Of a stretch of DNA of 64,000 nt, positions 48,799 through 58,590 are shown in pieces. Within the stretch, counting starts at the first letter, position 1, and every line of letters begins with the position of its first letter. The notes beneath the pieces are model-generated. The model worked only from the letters and a program-made list of their open reading frames with translations, did not search any database and had not been told where the DNA came from. The translations under genes were made by a program, and so were the position numbers. Origin of the DNA: Saprospiraceae bacterium (GTDB lineage: Bacteria; Bacteroidota; Bacteroidia; Chitinophagales; Saprospiraceae). The stretch spans positions 1 through 64,000 of the forward strand of contig JALHQW010000023.1 in NCBI GenBank assembly GCA_022841745.1. The letters run 5' to 3'.

Positions 48799-49821
48799 TT
48801 AGGTTAAAACGCTTAATATTTCCCGTATTTCATCAGTCGATGGCAACAACCCAAAATAGCTTTCTGGTAATTTAGTGGTCAATGTGTAGGTTGAGACTCC
48901 GATAGGGTGTGTAGCATTTTTAAGCGCATATTCTACCACAGTTTTGTCTTTGGTTTTACATATAATGATACCAACTGCATCGTTTTCTTCAGGAAGTTTC
49001 ATTTGGTCATTTAGTACGGAAAGGTAAAACTCCATTTTGCCCTTATGTTCTGGCTCAAACTCCCCAATTTTCAACTCAACAGCTACCAAGCATCTCAACC
49101 GCCTGTGGAAAAGCAATAGGTCATTCGAATATTCTTTTGTTCCAACCGACAGACGATATTGGTTGCCAATGAAGGCAAAATTTCCACCCATTTCAATCAA
49201 AAAACTGCGGATGTTTTTCAAAATAGATTGCTCCAATTCGTATTCCGAATGCTCTTCAGATAGCTCCAAGAAATCGAAAGTGTACTCGTCCTTGACTGCC
49301 AACTTGGCCTGATTGCGCAGCGATGCTGGCAATGCTTGGTCGAAAGAAGTCTGATTTAGTAGGTATTTTTCGTAGGATTTGTTTTCTATTTGGTGAATTA
49401 GCACTGCTTTTGTCCAACCAAATTTCTTGGTCATGCGCAGGTAGAATTCACGTTGAAGGTCATCTTTACATTTGCTGAAAATTATAATATGTTTAGCCCA
49501 ACTAACATCTCCAACCAGTGGTTGGAGAAATTCCGATGCATGATATTCCAAATAGAACTAGCGTATGTACCAGAGGTTTTGACTTGAATAGCCTTGCACT
49601 CCAGGGAACTCTTTTTGAAGTTCTTGTGATAAATTTTCCACTACACTCTTGCCCCAACAACCATGTGATTCTTGGCGTTCAACAATCATCTTTCCTAAAT
49701 GCCAATAAAGGTCAATCAAGTGCTTGTTGACGACTTTAAGCGCCTCGTATTGCGCTTGGCGAATCTTGTCTTTAACCTCGCTCACGAACTGAGCGAATTC
49801 AGTTTGGTCAATTTTAGCCAT
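48799..49821 (-). pseudogene. DUF1016 / PDDEXK nuclease-like gene interrupted by an in-frame TAG
   Basis: The frame from MAKIDQTEFAQFVSEVKDKI (49821) runs through EFPGVQGYSSQNLWYIR to a TAG at 49558-49560 and continues in the same frame with FYLEYHASEFLQPLVGDVSW to the normal end. Relatives have Gln at this site (YMRQFY), so a single CAG to TAG change explains the break. The N-terminal DUF1016 part and the C-terminal PDDEXK part (FHRRLRCLVAVELKIGEFEP, with the E-x-K core) are otherwise intact at 340 residues. The family (YhcG) is linked to DNA processing and often sits with restriction systems. The gene is AT-rich and follows the helicase on the same strand. Confidence 0.88.
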
Positions 49822-49859
49822 TTCCAAAGTTTGTTTCACATATCCTATAAGGCTGTAAA

Positions 49860-52322
49860 TCAAGCACTTGGGTCTTGTCCCTCCCTTTTCAAACTCGCCA
49901 GCACCATCCTCAGCACTCCATAATCATACTTTTCCCCAAAATGCTCCTTCGCCGGCTGCGTCCCCGTGGACTGGTTTTCGATGAAAAAAGCGCTGATTTC
50001 CTCCACCTGTTCCTTGGGCAGCACCTCGAAAATGTCCAATTCGCCGGAACTGATGAACTGCGTCAGGTGCGATTCGATAGTGCCCCGCACAAAGCCCCGT
50101 TCCAAGGCAATCTGGTCAATGGTTTTGCCCGCTTTCAGCATATCGAAGCTAACCCGGCGGGTGTCGGGCTTGGGCGGTTTTGGCGGCTCGGCGGCGGCGA
50201 GCAGGTTCACGGCGATGTGCTTTTCGGTGCAGTATTTTTCAATGATGTCAACAATGGCCGCCCCGAACATTTTCACCTTCACCTCCCCGATTCCCTTGAT
50301 GCGGCGGAGGTTGGCAGTGTCCGTGGGCAGGTAGGTCACCAACTCCCGCACGGCGCTGGTGGGCAGCACGCCCCAGCCTTCCACGCCGTTGTCGGCGGCG
50401 GTTTCGTCCCGCCAGCGCATCAGCAGGTTGAACAGGGCGGGGTGCGGCACGTCCCGTGGGGCACTGCTGCTTGGGCTGGCCGTGGTGTTGGCTTTTTGCT
50501 TCGCAAAATCGAGTTCCGAATCGGCCCTGGTGCGCACGTAGGCGGTGGCGGAGAAGCCGTCCAAGCATTTTGCGAAGCAGGCATTTTTGATGAAAAGCTC
50601 TTTTTGCAACGCCTCCAACTGGTCAACGGCCTGCTTTTTCACGGCCTTGTTGTCGGTCAACGTTGGGATGGTCTTGGCCTCCGCCAGCAGTTCGCCGATT
50701 TTTTCCACAAAATAGTTGCCCGCTTTTTTCAGGCGTTCTTGCAGCGCCTCGTTGGCCTCCGGCATTTGCTGCTGCGCAAAATAATGGGCAAGCGACGGCC
50801 CGAACTTTTCCGCCATCTCGAAGACCTCGGCCCTTGCTTTGTCCGCCAGCGCTCGAAGTTGCAGGAAGGCAGGTGTGCCCAGCGTGTTCTCGTGCTCCTT
50901 GTAGGTACGGGTCAGTTGGTCGAAGTAGCGCTTGGCCGTTTTAAAAGAAAAAAGCTCCGCCACGAGCGACTGCTGGTACTCCCGCTTGGCTTGTTGCAGT
51001 TGCGCCTCGTTGGGTGCGTTGCGCTCGGCCTCCTCGGTGTAGTTCTTCACCACCGAGTCCGTTTTCACCGCCGACCAGCCGATTTTTGTGCGCAGCACAA
51101 TGCCCTCAAAACTCTTGCAGCGGCTGAGCGCCACATAGACCTGCCCGTGCGCAAAGGCCGCCTGCGCATCAATGATGGCCCGCTCGAAGGTGAGGCCCTG
51201 GCTCTTGTGGATGGTGATGGCCCAGGCCAGCTTGAGCGGGTACTGCGTGAAGGTGCCAAGCAGTTCCTCGTCCACCTCCTTCGTCTTTTCGTTGAGGCTG
51301 TACTTCACGTTCTGCCATTCGACGGGCGTCACCACGATGTCCTGCGGCTCGTTGGGGCAGCGCACATGGATTTCGCCGTCGGCGAACTTCGTTATCTGCC
51401 CTATTTTCCCATTGTAAAACCGCTTCTCTGGGTTGATGTCGTTCTTCACGAACATGACCTGCGCCCCGATTTTGAACTCCAGCGTCTCGTCCGTCGGGTA
51501 GCTGAACGGCGGGAAATCGTCCTCGATTTTTGCCTTGAAAAGATGCAGCGTGCCGGGCAGGGCGGCCAGCCGGGTGGCGTTGATGTCGTGTGCCGTGGCG
51601 TTGGTGGCGGTGAGGGTGATATAGGCATCCTCCTCCCGTGGCTGGAAGTTGGGCACGTAGCGGCTGTTGAGGGTCTCCATCACCTCATTGTCCATCTGGT
51701 TGTCCCGCACCCTGTTCAGCAGGCGGATGAAATGCTCGTCGCTCTGTCGGTAGATTTGCTTGAGTTCAATGCTGACGGGGTCGGTTTTGCGCAGCTCCAA
51801 ACTGCCGAAGAAATAGGGCGTGTCGTAGTGCTGGCGCAACAGGTCCCATTCGTCCTGCTTCACCACGGGCGGTAGCTGGTGCAGGTCGCCAATCATGAGC
51901 AACTGCACCCCGCCGAAAGGCCGGGCGTGGTCACGGTAGCGGCGCAGCACCTCGTCAATGGCGTCAAGGAGGTCGGCCCGCACCATGCTGATTTCGTCAA
52001 TCACGAGCAGGTCGAGGCTGCGCATGAGGCTGATTTTTTGCCCCGAAAAGCGGCGCTGCTGGTTGGCCTCGCTCCTACTTGCGCCGGGCAGGTGCAGCCC
52101 GAACGGCAGTTGGAAAAACGAGTGGATGGTCATGCCCCCGGCATTGATGGCGGCCACCCCGGTGGGTGCCACGATGACCATGCGCTTGTGGCCTTCGGTC
52201 TTGAGTTGGTGCAGGAAAGTGGTCTTGCCAGTGCCCGCCTTTCCGGTCAGGAAGATGTTCTTGTTCGTGTTGCGAACATAGTCGAAGGCAAGTTCGAGTT
52301 GAGGGTTGGATTGGAAAGTCAT
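49860..52322 (-). CDS. Pif1-like helicase with HRDC and helix-turn-helix domains
   Basis: This 820-residue SF1 helicase has Walker A LTGKAGTGKTTFLHQLK near residues 25-41, Walker B LLVIDEISMVRADLLDAIDE near 107-126, FGGVQLLMIGDLHQLPPV, and a C-terminal motor end with KLAWAITIHKSQGLTFERAI and QVYVALSRCKSFEG. Near residues 635-705 is an HRDC domain (LLMRWRDETAADN, LRRIKGIGEVKVKMFG). Near 730-775 is the HTH_40-like module RVSFDMLKAGKTIDQIALER. Such proteins are widespread in Bacteroidota and probably unwind DNA in replication or repair. The broken DUF1016 gene lies 38 bases downstream. Confidence 0.93.
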   Translation of the reverse strand: MTFQSNPQLELAFDYVRNTNKNIFLTGKAGTGKTTFLHQLKTEGHKRMVIVAPTGVAAINAGGMTIHSFFQLPFGLHLPGASRSEANQQRRFSGQKISLMRSLDLLVIDEISMVRADLLDAIDEVLRRYRDHARPFGGVQLLMIGDLHQLPPVVKQDEWDLLRQHYDTPYFFGSLELRKTDPVSIELKQIYRQSDEHFIRLLNRVRDNQMDNEVMETLNSRYVPNFQPREEDAYITLTATNATAHDINATRLAALPGTLHLFKAKIEDDFPPFSYPTDETLEFKIGAQVMFVKNDINPEKRFYNGKIGQITKFADGEIHVRCPNEPQDIVVTPVEWQNVKYSLNEKTKEVDEELLGTFTQYPLKLAWAITIHKSQGLTFERAIIDAQAAFAHGQVYVALSRCKSFEGIVLRTKIGWSAVKTDSVVKNYTEEAERNAPNEAQLQQAKREYQQSLVAELFSFKTAKRYFDQLTRTYKEHENTLGTPAFLQLRALADKARAEVFEMAEKFGPSLAHYFAQQQMPEANEALQERLKKAGNYFVEKIGELLAEAKTIPTLTDNKAVKKQAVDQLEALQKELFIKNACFAKCLDGFSATAYVRTRADSELDFAKQKANTTASPSSSAPRDVPHPALFNLLMRWRDETAADNGVEGWGVLPTSAVRELVTYLPTDTANLRRIKGIGEVKVKMFGAAIVDIIEKYCTEKHIAVNLLAAAEPPKPPKPDTRRVSFDMLKAGKTIDQIALERGFVRGTIESHLTQFISSGELDIFEVLPKEQVEEISAFFIENQSTGTQPAKEHFGEKYDYGVLRMVLASLKREGQDPSA

Positions 52323-52366
52323 GTGCTTATCTCATAGTTTGTTGGATGCGGTAAAGATAATAAAAT

Positions 52367-53785
52367 CTACACTTTCCCCAACAACCACTCCCTTTCCGCC
52401 AGCGCCTTGCAGTCGTTTATGTCGCTGCGCAATTTCTCCCTTGCCGCCCGCTCCGAGGCAGGCGTCTGCAGCAGTTTTTTAGTGAAACGGATGAGGTTCA
52501 GGTAGTTCTGGCGGAGGTAGCCCACGTCTTTTCTTCTTCGCAAAAAAATGGCGAAGCTGTCCAGCAGGGAGTCCAGTGCGGCCACCTCGCCCCGGTCGAA
52601 ATAGATGCGCAGGAGCATCCGGCGGGCGTCGAGGTTGTGCAGCACATCGTCGAACTCGGCACGGGTGAGCAGTTCCAATGCCCGGTCATAGTCCGGCTTG
52701 CGGAAGTAGAGCGATGCGAGGTTGAAGAGGTAGGCGCCCTCCCGGTGGCGGGGTTCGAGGGCGTCCTTGTATTGGGTCAAAAACGCCTCCACCCAATCGA
52801 ACGCCTTGAGGCCGAGGCCCGCGTTGGCGATGTTTTTATAGGTGAAACGGGAGAGTATGCCATTTTCGATAAACACCTGATTGTCAAGTCCTTCCTTGTA
52901 AATTTCAAAGACCTGACCCAGCCAAAACGCCTGTTCCCCGACCTCCCGCCGGGTGTTTATCTGCCGGATGCAGCAGTTGACGGCGAGCATGGTCACATCC
53001 CGCATTTCCGCCTTCGGGAACTGCCCCGAATAGGCCCGCATCGCCTCCCGCAATCGCCCAAACCACTGCCTCGAATCCCCTTCCGTCATGGCCTTGTAGC
53101 CGAGGTAGTAGATGCCCACGGCTGGTACGGCCACCAATTGCCGCTGCTCCACGAAGGCCAATAGCTCTTCCAGCAGGTCAATGCGCAGGTCGGCCTCCGA
53201 CACGGCCTTGTGTACGAGCGCCGTGCAGGCTTGGCTCAGTTTTTTGGCGGCAAAGACGATGGTCTCCTCGTCCGACCACTCCTGAAAACTGCGGGCGGCA
53301 GTGCGCTGTCGGCTGGCGCTGGACTCGTAGCGCTCCAAGTGCAGTTGGTGGCTGAGTTGGTGGAAGTCCACGTTGCGGTGGGGCTGGGCCAGCAGCGCCG
53401 CCTCGGCCAGCCGCAGTTCCCGCTCCGACTGCTGCTCTAGGCCCCGTTTGCGCAGCGCCTTCGCCAGTTGCAGCCGATAGGCCGCCTCGCCGCCGCTTTG
53501 TTGCTCCGCAAAGACCAGCCACGACTGCGCCGCTAGGTTCAGCCGGGACATGGCATAGGCCATCCGCTTCTCGTCGAAAGCCTCGCTAGGGAAGAGTTTT
53601 TTGAACACCGTTTCCTTTTTCAAGCTGCCTTCCCGTGCCGTTCCGAGCCTGTCAGCGAGCAGGTCGAACAGCCGTGTGACCTCCTCCCGCTGGTTGGCGA
53701 AGGGGGAGCGCAGCCACCTGCCGAGTTCCTTTTGCTCGGTGGGCGAGAGGGTTTTCAACAATTCTACGAGGCGGGAATCGTGCAT
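52367..53785 (-). CDS. Unknown large helical protein
   Basis: This 472-residue protein has no signal peptide. It begins MHDSRLVELLKTLSPTEQKE and is predicted by eye to be nearly all helical, with helix pairs that resemble TPR or HEAT scaffolds (RHREGAYLFNLASLYFRKPD, DRALELLTRAEFDDVLHNLD). It is rich in Arg, Leu and Glu. I do not recognise a domain. It is divergent from the T9SS protein gene and 44 bases upstream of the helicase start, so it may share a transcript with the helicase. Similar proteins seem common in this lineage, but no role can be given. Confidence 0.75.
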   Translation of the reverse strand: MHDSRLVELLKTLSPTEQKELGRWLRSPFANQREEVTRLFDLLADRLGTAREGSLKKETVFKKLFPSEAFDEKRMAYAMSRLNLAAQSWLVFAEQQSGGEAAYRLQLAKALRKRGLEQQSERELRLAEAALLAQPHRNVDFHQLSHQLHLERYESSASRQRTAARSFQEWSDEETIVFAAKKLSQACTALVHKAVSEADLRIDLLEELLAFVEQRQLVAVPAVGIYYLGYKAMTEGDSRQWFGRLREAMRAYSGQFPKAEMRDVTMLAVNCCIRQINTRREVGEQAFWLGQVFEIYKEGLDNQVFIENGILSRFTYKNIANAGLGLKAFDWVEAFLTQYKDALEPRHREGAYLFNLASLYFRKPDYDRALELLTRAEFDDVLHNLDARRMLLRIYFDRGEVAALDSLLDSFAIFLRRRKDVGYLRQNYLNLIRFTKKLLQTPASERAAREKLRSDINDCKALAEREWLLGKV

Positions 53786-54009
53786 AGTATAACGTATTTT
53801 GCGATAAATATTATTGACAAATAATTGACAATCAATTTTTTACCACAAATTTAGATTTGATTTTTTGTGAAACAAGGGCTTATTTGTTTTTGTGCGGGTG
53901 GCGGTGGGGTTGCACTTTTGTACCATGCCGCAGATTGTGGCACGAAACCTAAAATTCAAAGCACATGAAATCGCTCAATATTGACTTCCAATTTTTAAAA
54001 ATACAAGCT

Positions 54010-56874
54010 ATGAAAACGATGAAAATCTGGCTGGCAGTGCTGGCAATGGGGTGTGCCGTGGGGGCGTTGGGGCAGGGATGGATGAGGGTGTATGAAGACC
54101 CAATTAGCTCAGTTGCGTCGAGCGATTTAGATATAGCCCCTCTCGCCGATGGAGGAATAGCCCTGCTTACTTTAAATATTCCAACGTTGGAAAAATTAGA
54201 CATGAATGGTAATGTGGTCTTGGAGAAGAACTTCCCTGGCCACCAATGTACTAAGCTGCTGCCAATGCCAAATGGCGATATTATTTTGGCAGGATTTAGC
54301 GAATGGATAGTTGCTGATAACATTCCTGAGAACGACAGCATTTTTGTTTTTCTGAAAAGACTTAATGCTGACTTCGATATAATTTGGGAAAAAAAGCTGT
54401 TTATATGGCATTTGCCACAAGAAGCGGGAATAACGGCTATTGCAACTACTCCTGACGGGGGCTTCATGTTGACGGGATATTATGGTTCGGGAGACCCCGT
54501 TGGAGCATTATTTTTCAAAGCCGATAATATGGGCAACCTAGAGGCACTTGAGGGTATAGGTATAACAGGAGACAACGTGGTTGCCGACATGGTAGCCACA
54601 CCTGATGGAAATTATGCAAGTGCTGGTTGGTTGGATTCTTCGCTTGTAAACATAAGTGATATTTATCCTTATTTGATTGCAAAAGATGAAGATGGCGACA
54701 ATGTTTGGTTGAGAACCTATTCAAATGATGCTATATTTATTGCGTTAGCGAATGCAGAAAACGAGGGGATTTTAGTTGTTGGTTATGAAAACTCGGATTT
54801 TATGACCCACCCCTTTGCAATGAAAACAGATGTGGTTGGCAATATTATTTGGGAGAAACGATGGCCTGATATTACAAGTTGGTTCGGTGATATTGTAGAA
54901 GCGCAGGGGGGAGGGTATTATATTATTGGTAACGAAGAATTTAATGCTTTAAGTAGTGAAGATATTTTTTTGATGAAAATTGATGAAAGCGGAAATGAGA
55001 TATGGAGAAAAACTATAGGTAGTATCAATATCGAGTTTGCTAATCGGCTTTCGCAGACGCAAGATGGATGCCTATTTTTTCTAGGAACTGGGTATGATTT
55101 AATAAATCAAGAGTATGTAACTATCGTTGGAAAAACCGACTCCCTCGGCAACCTCTACTCCTCCGCCCTCTCCGGCACCCTCCACCAAGACCCCCAAGCC
55201 GACTGCCTCCCCGACCCCGCCGAACCCGGCCTCTCCGGCTGGCTCGTACAGGCCACTGGAAACCAATCATTTGCCACCCTGACCGACTCCCTCGGCCACT
55301 TCACTTTGCCCGTGGACACTGGCAGCTACACCGTCACCGTCGCACCGCCTGGCCCATACTGGCAGGTCTGCAACAGCCCCTACCAAGTAGCTGTCACAGA
55401 GTTTTACGACACGCTCTCCCTTGATTTTCCTGCACAAGCTATCTCCGACTGCCCGTACCTGACCGTGGACATAAGCGCCCCGTTCCTGCGCCGCTGCTTT
55501 GACAATAATTACTACGTCCACTACTGCAACGAAGGCACGGTGACCGCCGAAGACGCCTCGGTGGAAGTCACGCTCGACCCCTATTTCACCTATATTTCAT
55601 CCAGCATACCACCTGCTTCGCAAAACGGAAACGTGCTCACTTTCGATTTGGGGGATGTCGCAGTTAACGACTGCGGCAACTTCCACATCACCGCCTATCT
55701 CAGTTGCGACTCCACAATTTTGGGGCAAACGCACTGCACCTCGGCACATATCTCGCCCGATTCGCTCTGCCCGCCGCTGCCCGACCCGCTTTGGGACGGC
55801 AGCAGCATCGAGACCGACGTGGCCTGCAACGGCGATAGTGTGACCTTCACCATCACCAACGTAGGTACGGGCGACATGCCCTCCCCGCTCAGCTTCATCA
55901 TCATCGAGGATGAAATCGTGCTGATGACCGACGAGTTCCAACTGCCTGCTGGCCAGTCCACCACCGTCACTGTACCCGCCAATGGCAGCACCTTCCGCCT
56001 TGAAGCACAGCAAGCCACGGCACACCCCAGCGGCTTTGCCAGCACCGGGGCCACCATCGAGGGCTGCGGCGGCTGGATGAGCATCGGCCTGTTCACCCAG
56101 TGGGCCTTCGACGACGACCCCGACCCCTTCACTGACGTGGACTGCCAGGCCAATATCGGCAGCTACGACCCCAACGACAAGCAGGGATTCCCCGCTGGCC
56201 TCGGTGACGAACACCTCATTGAGCCAGGGCAGGACTTGGAGTATTTGATTCGCTTTCAAAACACGGGCACGGACACGGCCTTCAAGGTGGTCATCGTGGA
56301 TGTGCTGCCGCCAGAACTTGACTTAGCCACCGTGCGCCCCGGCGCTTCGAGCCACCCCTACACCTACGGCGTGACGCCCGAAGGCTGGCTGACCTTCACT
56401 TTTGACGACATCATGCTGCCCGACTCGAACGTGAACGAACCTGCCTCCAACGGCTTCGTGCGCTTCCGGGCCTCGCAGGTGCCGGGGCTGGGGCACGGCG
56501 ACGTCATCGAAAACACGGCGCTCATCTATTTTGACTTCAATGCGCCCATCCAGACCAACACCTATCGCCATCGCATCGGGCAGCTATTCCCGTGGACTTT
56601 GGTGGGTGCGCAGCCGCCCATTTCCCGAAGGGAAAAACAGGTGCGCATCGTGCCTAATCCCTTGACGGACAGCGCCATGCTACAAGTGGAAGGCATCGAG
56701 CCAGGGCCGCTGCGCCTGGTGCTGACGGATGTTTCCGGTAAAATATTGCGCCAGCAAACGACCCAAGGCACGGGCTTCGAATTCCAGCGGGGAGAGTTGG
56801 CGCCGGGCGTTTATTTCTTCCAAATAGCGAGAGATGGGGAAAGGGTGGCGAGCGGGAAGTTGATGGTGAAGTAG
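54010..56874 (+). CDS. Secreted multi-domain protein with beta-propeller-like repeats, DUF11-like domains and T9SS sorting domain
   Basis: Starting at MKTMKIWLAVLAMGCAVGAL the protein is 954 residues with a signal peptide. Residues 30-380 or so are WD/delta-60-type repeats (TPDGGFMLTGYYGSGDPVGA, TPDGNYASAGWLDSSLVNIS, AQGGGYYIIGNEEFNALSSE), a propeller. Then come cell-surface beta domains, and SYDPNDKQGFPAGLGDEHLI followed by LEYLIRFQNTGTDTAFKVVI, a repeat-module type common before T9SS tails. The last 75 residues (RIVPNPLTDSAMLQVEGIEP to GKLMVK) are a T9SS type A sorting domain. Base composition changes abruptly near 55135: AT-rich before, GC-rich after. An upstream start at 53965 is less likely because of the signal peptide. 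Confidence 0.88.
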   Translation: MKTMKIWLAVLAMGCAVGALGQGWMRVYEDPISSVASSDLDIAPLADGGIALLTLNIPTLEKLDMNGNVVLEKNFPGHQCTKLLPMPNGDIILAGFSEWIVADNIPENDSIFVFLKRLNADFDIIWEKKLFIWHLPQEAGITAIATTPDGGFMLTGYYGSGDPVGALFFKADNMGNLEALEGIGITGDNVVADMVATPDGNYASAGWLDSSLVNISDIYPYLIAKDEDGDNVWLRTYSNDAIFIALANAENEGILVVGYENSDFMTHPFAMKTDVVGNIIWEKRWPDITSWFGDIVEAQGGGYYIIGNEEFNALSSEDIFLMKIDESGNEIWRKTIGSINIEFANRLSQTQDGCLFFLGTGYDLINQEYVTIVGKTDSLGNLYSSALSGTLHQDPQADCLPDPAEPGLSGWLVQATGNQSFATLTDSLGHFTLPVDTGSYTVTVAPPGPYWQVCNSPYQVAVTEFYDTLSLDFPAQAISDCPYLTVDISAPFLRRCFDNNYYVHYCNEGTVTAEDASVEVTLDPYFTYISSSIPPASQNGNVLTFDLGDVAVNDCGNFHITAYLSCDSTILGQTHCTSAHISPDSLCPPLPDPLWDGSSIETDVACNGDSVTFTITNVGTGDMPSPLSFIIIEDEIVLMTDEFQLPAGQSTTVTVPANGSTFRLEAQQATAHPSGFASTGATIEGCGGWMSIGLFTQWAFDDDPDPFTDVDCQANIGSYDPNDKQGFPAGLGDEHLIEPGQDLEYLIRFQNTGTDTAFKVVIVDVLPPELDLATVRPGASSHPYTYGVTPEGWLTFTFDDIMLPDSNVNEPASNGFVRFRASQVPGLGHGDVIENTALIYFDFNAPIQTNTYRHRIGQLFPWTLVGAQPPISRREKQVRIVPNPLTDSAMLQVEGIEPGPLRLVLTDVSGKILRQQTTQGTGFEFQRGELAPGVYFFQIARDGERVASGKLMVK

Positions 56875-57073
56875 GGTTCATTCGCTATTGTTTTACAGTT
56901 TTAAAACTTAAGGCTCTGGTGCATATCCCACAAGCCCAATGTGCACCCACATCGCCTTCCGGCCCAAGTTTCCAGGACTCATCGAAGGAGGAGAAATAAA
57001 ATAGCTCGATGGCCTCGGCCCTTTACCATTCTTGGGTATTGATGAAATATTTCATGAAATTTCCTGTCAATGG

Positions 57074-58501
57074 TTATAAAGCCGCCGCTTTTTTCTGCTC
57101 AATCGCTGCCCGAACTTCATGGGCACGTTCTTCGGTCACATCATAATTGCGCATTATCCACATGGCAGCCAAGGTTCCTATGATAGGCACAGCCGAGAAA
57201 AAAAACCTTAATCCAGCCACGGCACCTTCCGGCTGAACCTCAGCATTCGGGAGGAACCCAACCCAACTCATAATAGCACCGCTAAGCCCGCCAGCAATAG
57301 CAAAACCGAATTTCACCATCCACCAGTAAATGGCGCCAAAAATACCTTCCCGCCTTTTACCTGTGTTAAGCTCGTCCAAATCGCATACATCCGCCGTCAT
57401 GGACATCATAAGGGTGAATAAACCGCCGATTCCGAAGGAAAAGAACGGAAGCGCAAAAAAGAACATATAGGGTTTGCCCGGCACAAACAGGAACCAAAAC
57501 AAAATATATCCTATGAGGGAAACTCCCTGTGAGAGCATGAACGCATTTTTTTTGCCCATTTTTTTGGACACCCATGCCACGGTGGGAATTACCGCAAAAG
57601 TGGTTATCAAAGCTCCCACGCTCCCGAACAAGGTCGGCCAAACGCCTGCTGCTCCTGCATTCCCATTGAACAAATGATAAACAATGATGAAAAAGGAGAA
57701 GGAAGCGACGGTATTGAAAGCATTAAAGATGAAAAAAGTCGAAAAGCACAATTTCCTGAAGGGACGAATCTTGAAGGCTTCCTTAAACCCGTTTATTATT
57801 TCTTTGAGGCCCCCTCCAATATTCTTCATGCTCAATGGAACAAGGCTATTATCGTCTTTGGTGGATTTGCTTTTGATAAAAAAAGCAGGAATCATGGCCA
57901 GAATCATACAGGATATACCAACCCATATGGAGAGGGTTCGGGTAGCGGTATCTGCATTTTTGAACCAGGACTGGTCATACATTATTACCCAAAACCAAGG
58001 CGCAATCACCCACGCCCATTGCCCAATCCACTGCGCCACGGCCATGATGCTGGTACGCTCGTGGAAATCATCGCTCATCTCATAGCCCATCGCTACAAAG
58101 GGCACACTGAATATGGTCAGTCCCGTATAAAACACGATAGACCAAAGCAGGAAGTAGTAGAAGTTATATTCCACCCCGTTTTCCCGATGCAACTGCCACA
58201 TTGCCACAAACGAAATTCCCATGATGACCGCACCTATGAAGACATAGTGCCTGCGCCTGCCCCACACCGAGCGGGTGTTGTCAGAGATAAATCCCATGAT
58301 GGGGTCGGTAATGGCATCATAGACCCGTGGAAGGAAAAACAGGATCCCCCACATCCAGCCCGGGAAGCCCAAATCCTGTACCAGCACCACCATGAAAATC
58401 CCCAAGGCAGCTGGGAACATTTGGTTGGCGAGCATGCCCAATCCGAAGGCAATTTTTTGCCCAAAAGGGACTTTTTGCGATGATGAAGTTGAATTACTCA
58501 T
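57074..58501 (-). CDS. MFS transporter, GPH (sugar:cation symporter) type
   Basis: This 475-residue membrane protein has about twelve hydrophobic segments. QKIAFGLGMLANQMFPAALG and FFLPRVYDAITDPIMGFISD match the GPH family start (D-x-x-x-D-P-x-x-G). SVWGRRRHYVFIGA is the loop 2-3 motif, and MTADVCDLDELNTGKRREGI the conserved central loop. GPH transporters import sugars or glycosides with H+ or Na+. It is the last gene of the carbohydrate cluster on the minus strand, so the likely cargo is a beta-glucan oligosaccharide; that is inference from neighbours. Confidence 0.92.
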   Translation of the reverse strand: MSNSTSSSQKVPFGQKIAFGLGMLANQMFPAALGIFMVVLVQDLGFPGWMWGILFFLPRVYDAITDPIMGFISDNTRSVWGRRRHYVFIGAVIMGISFVAMWQLHRENGVEYNFYYFLLWSIVFYTGLTIFSVPFVAMGYEMSDDFHERTSIMAVAQWIGQWAWVIAPWFWVIMYDQSWFKNADTATRTLSIWVGISCMILAMIPAFFIKSKSTKDDNSLVPLSMKNIGGGLKEIINGFKEAFKIRPFRKLCFSTFFIFNAFNTVASFSFFIIVYHLFNGNAGAAGVWPTLFGSVGALITTFAVIPTVAWVSKKMGKKNAFMLSQGVSLIGYILFWFLFVPGKPYMFFFALPFFSFGIGGLFTLMMSMTADVCDLDELNTGKRREGIFGAIYWWMVKFGFAIAGGLSGAIMSWVGFLPNAEVQPEGAVAGLRFFFSAVPIIGTLAAMWIMRNYDVTEERAHEVRAAIEQKKAAAL

Positions 58502-58590
58502 TAGTTGGTGTTTCGTTTATTAATCAAGATGGTTTGAAATGAAAACTCGTTTTTGATTAAGCGCACATGTTGATGTTTTTAATCGAATAG

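Noticed and set aside
49875-51875. Very long open frame (666 codons) antisense to the helicase gene
   Set aside because: The minus strand encodes a complete helicase with all motifs. The antisense protein has no recognisable domain and arises from third-position G/C bias.
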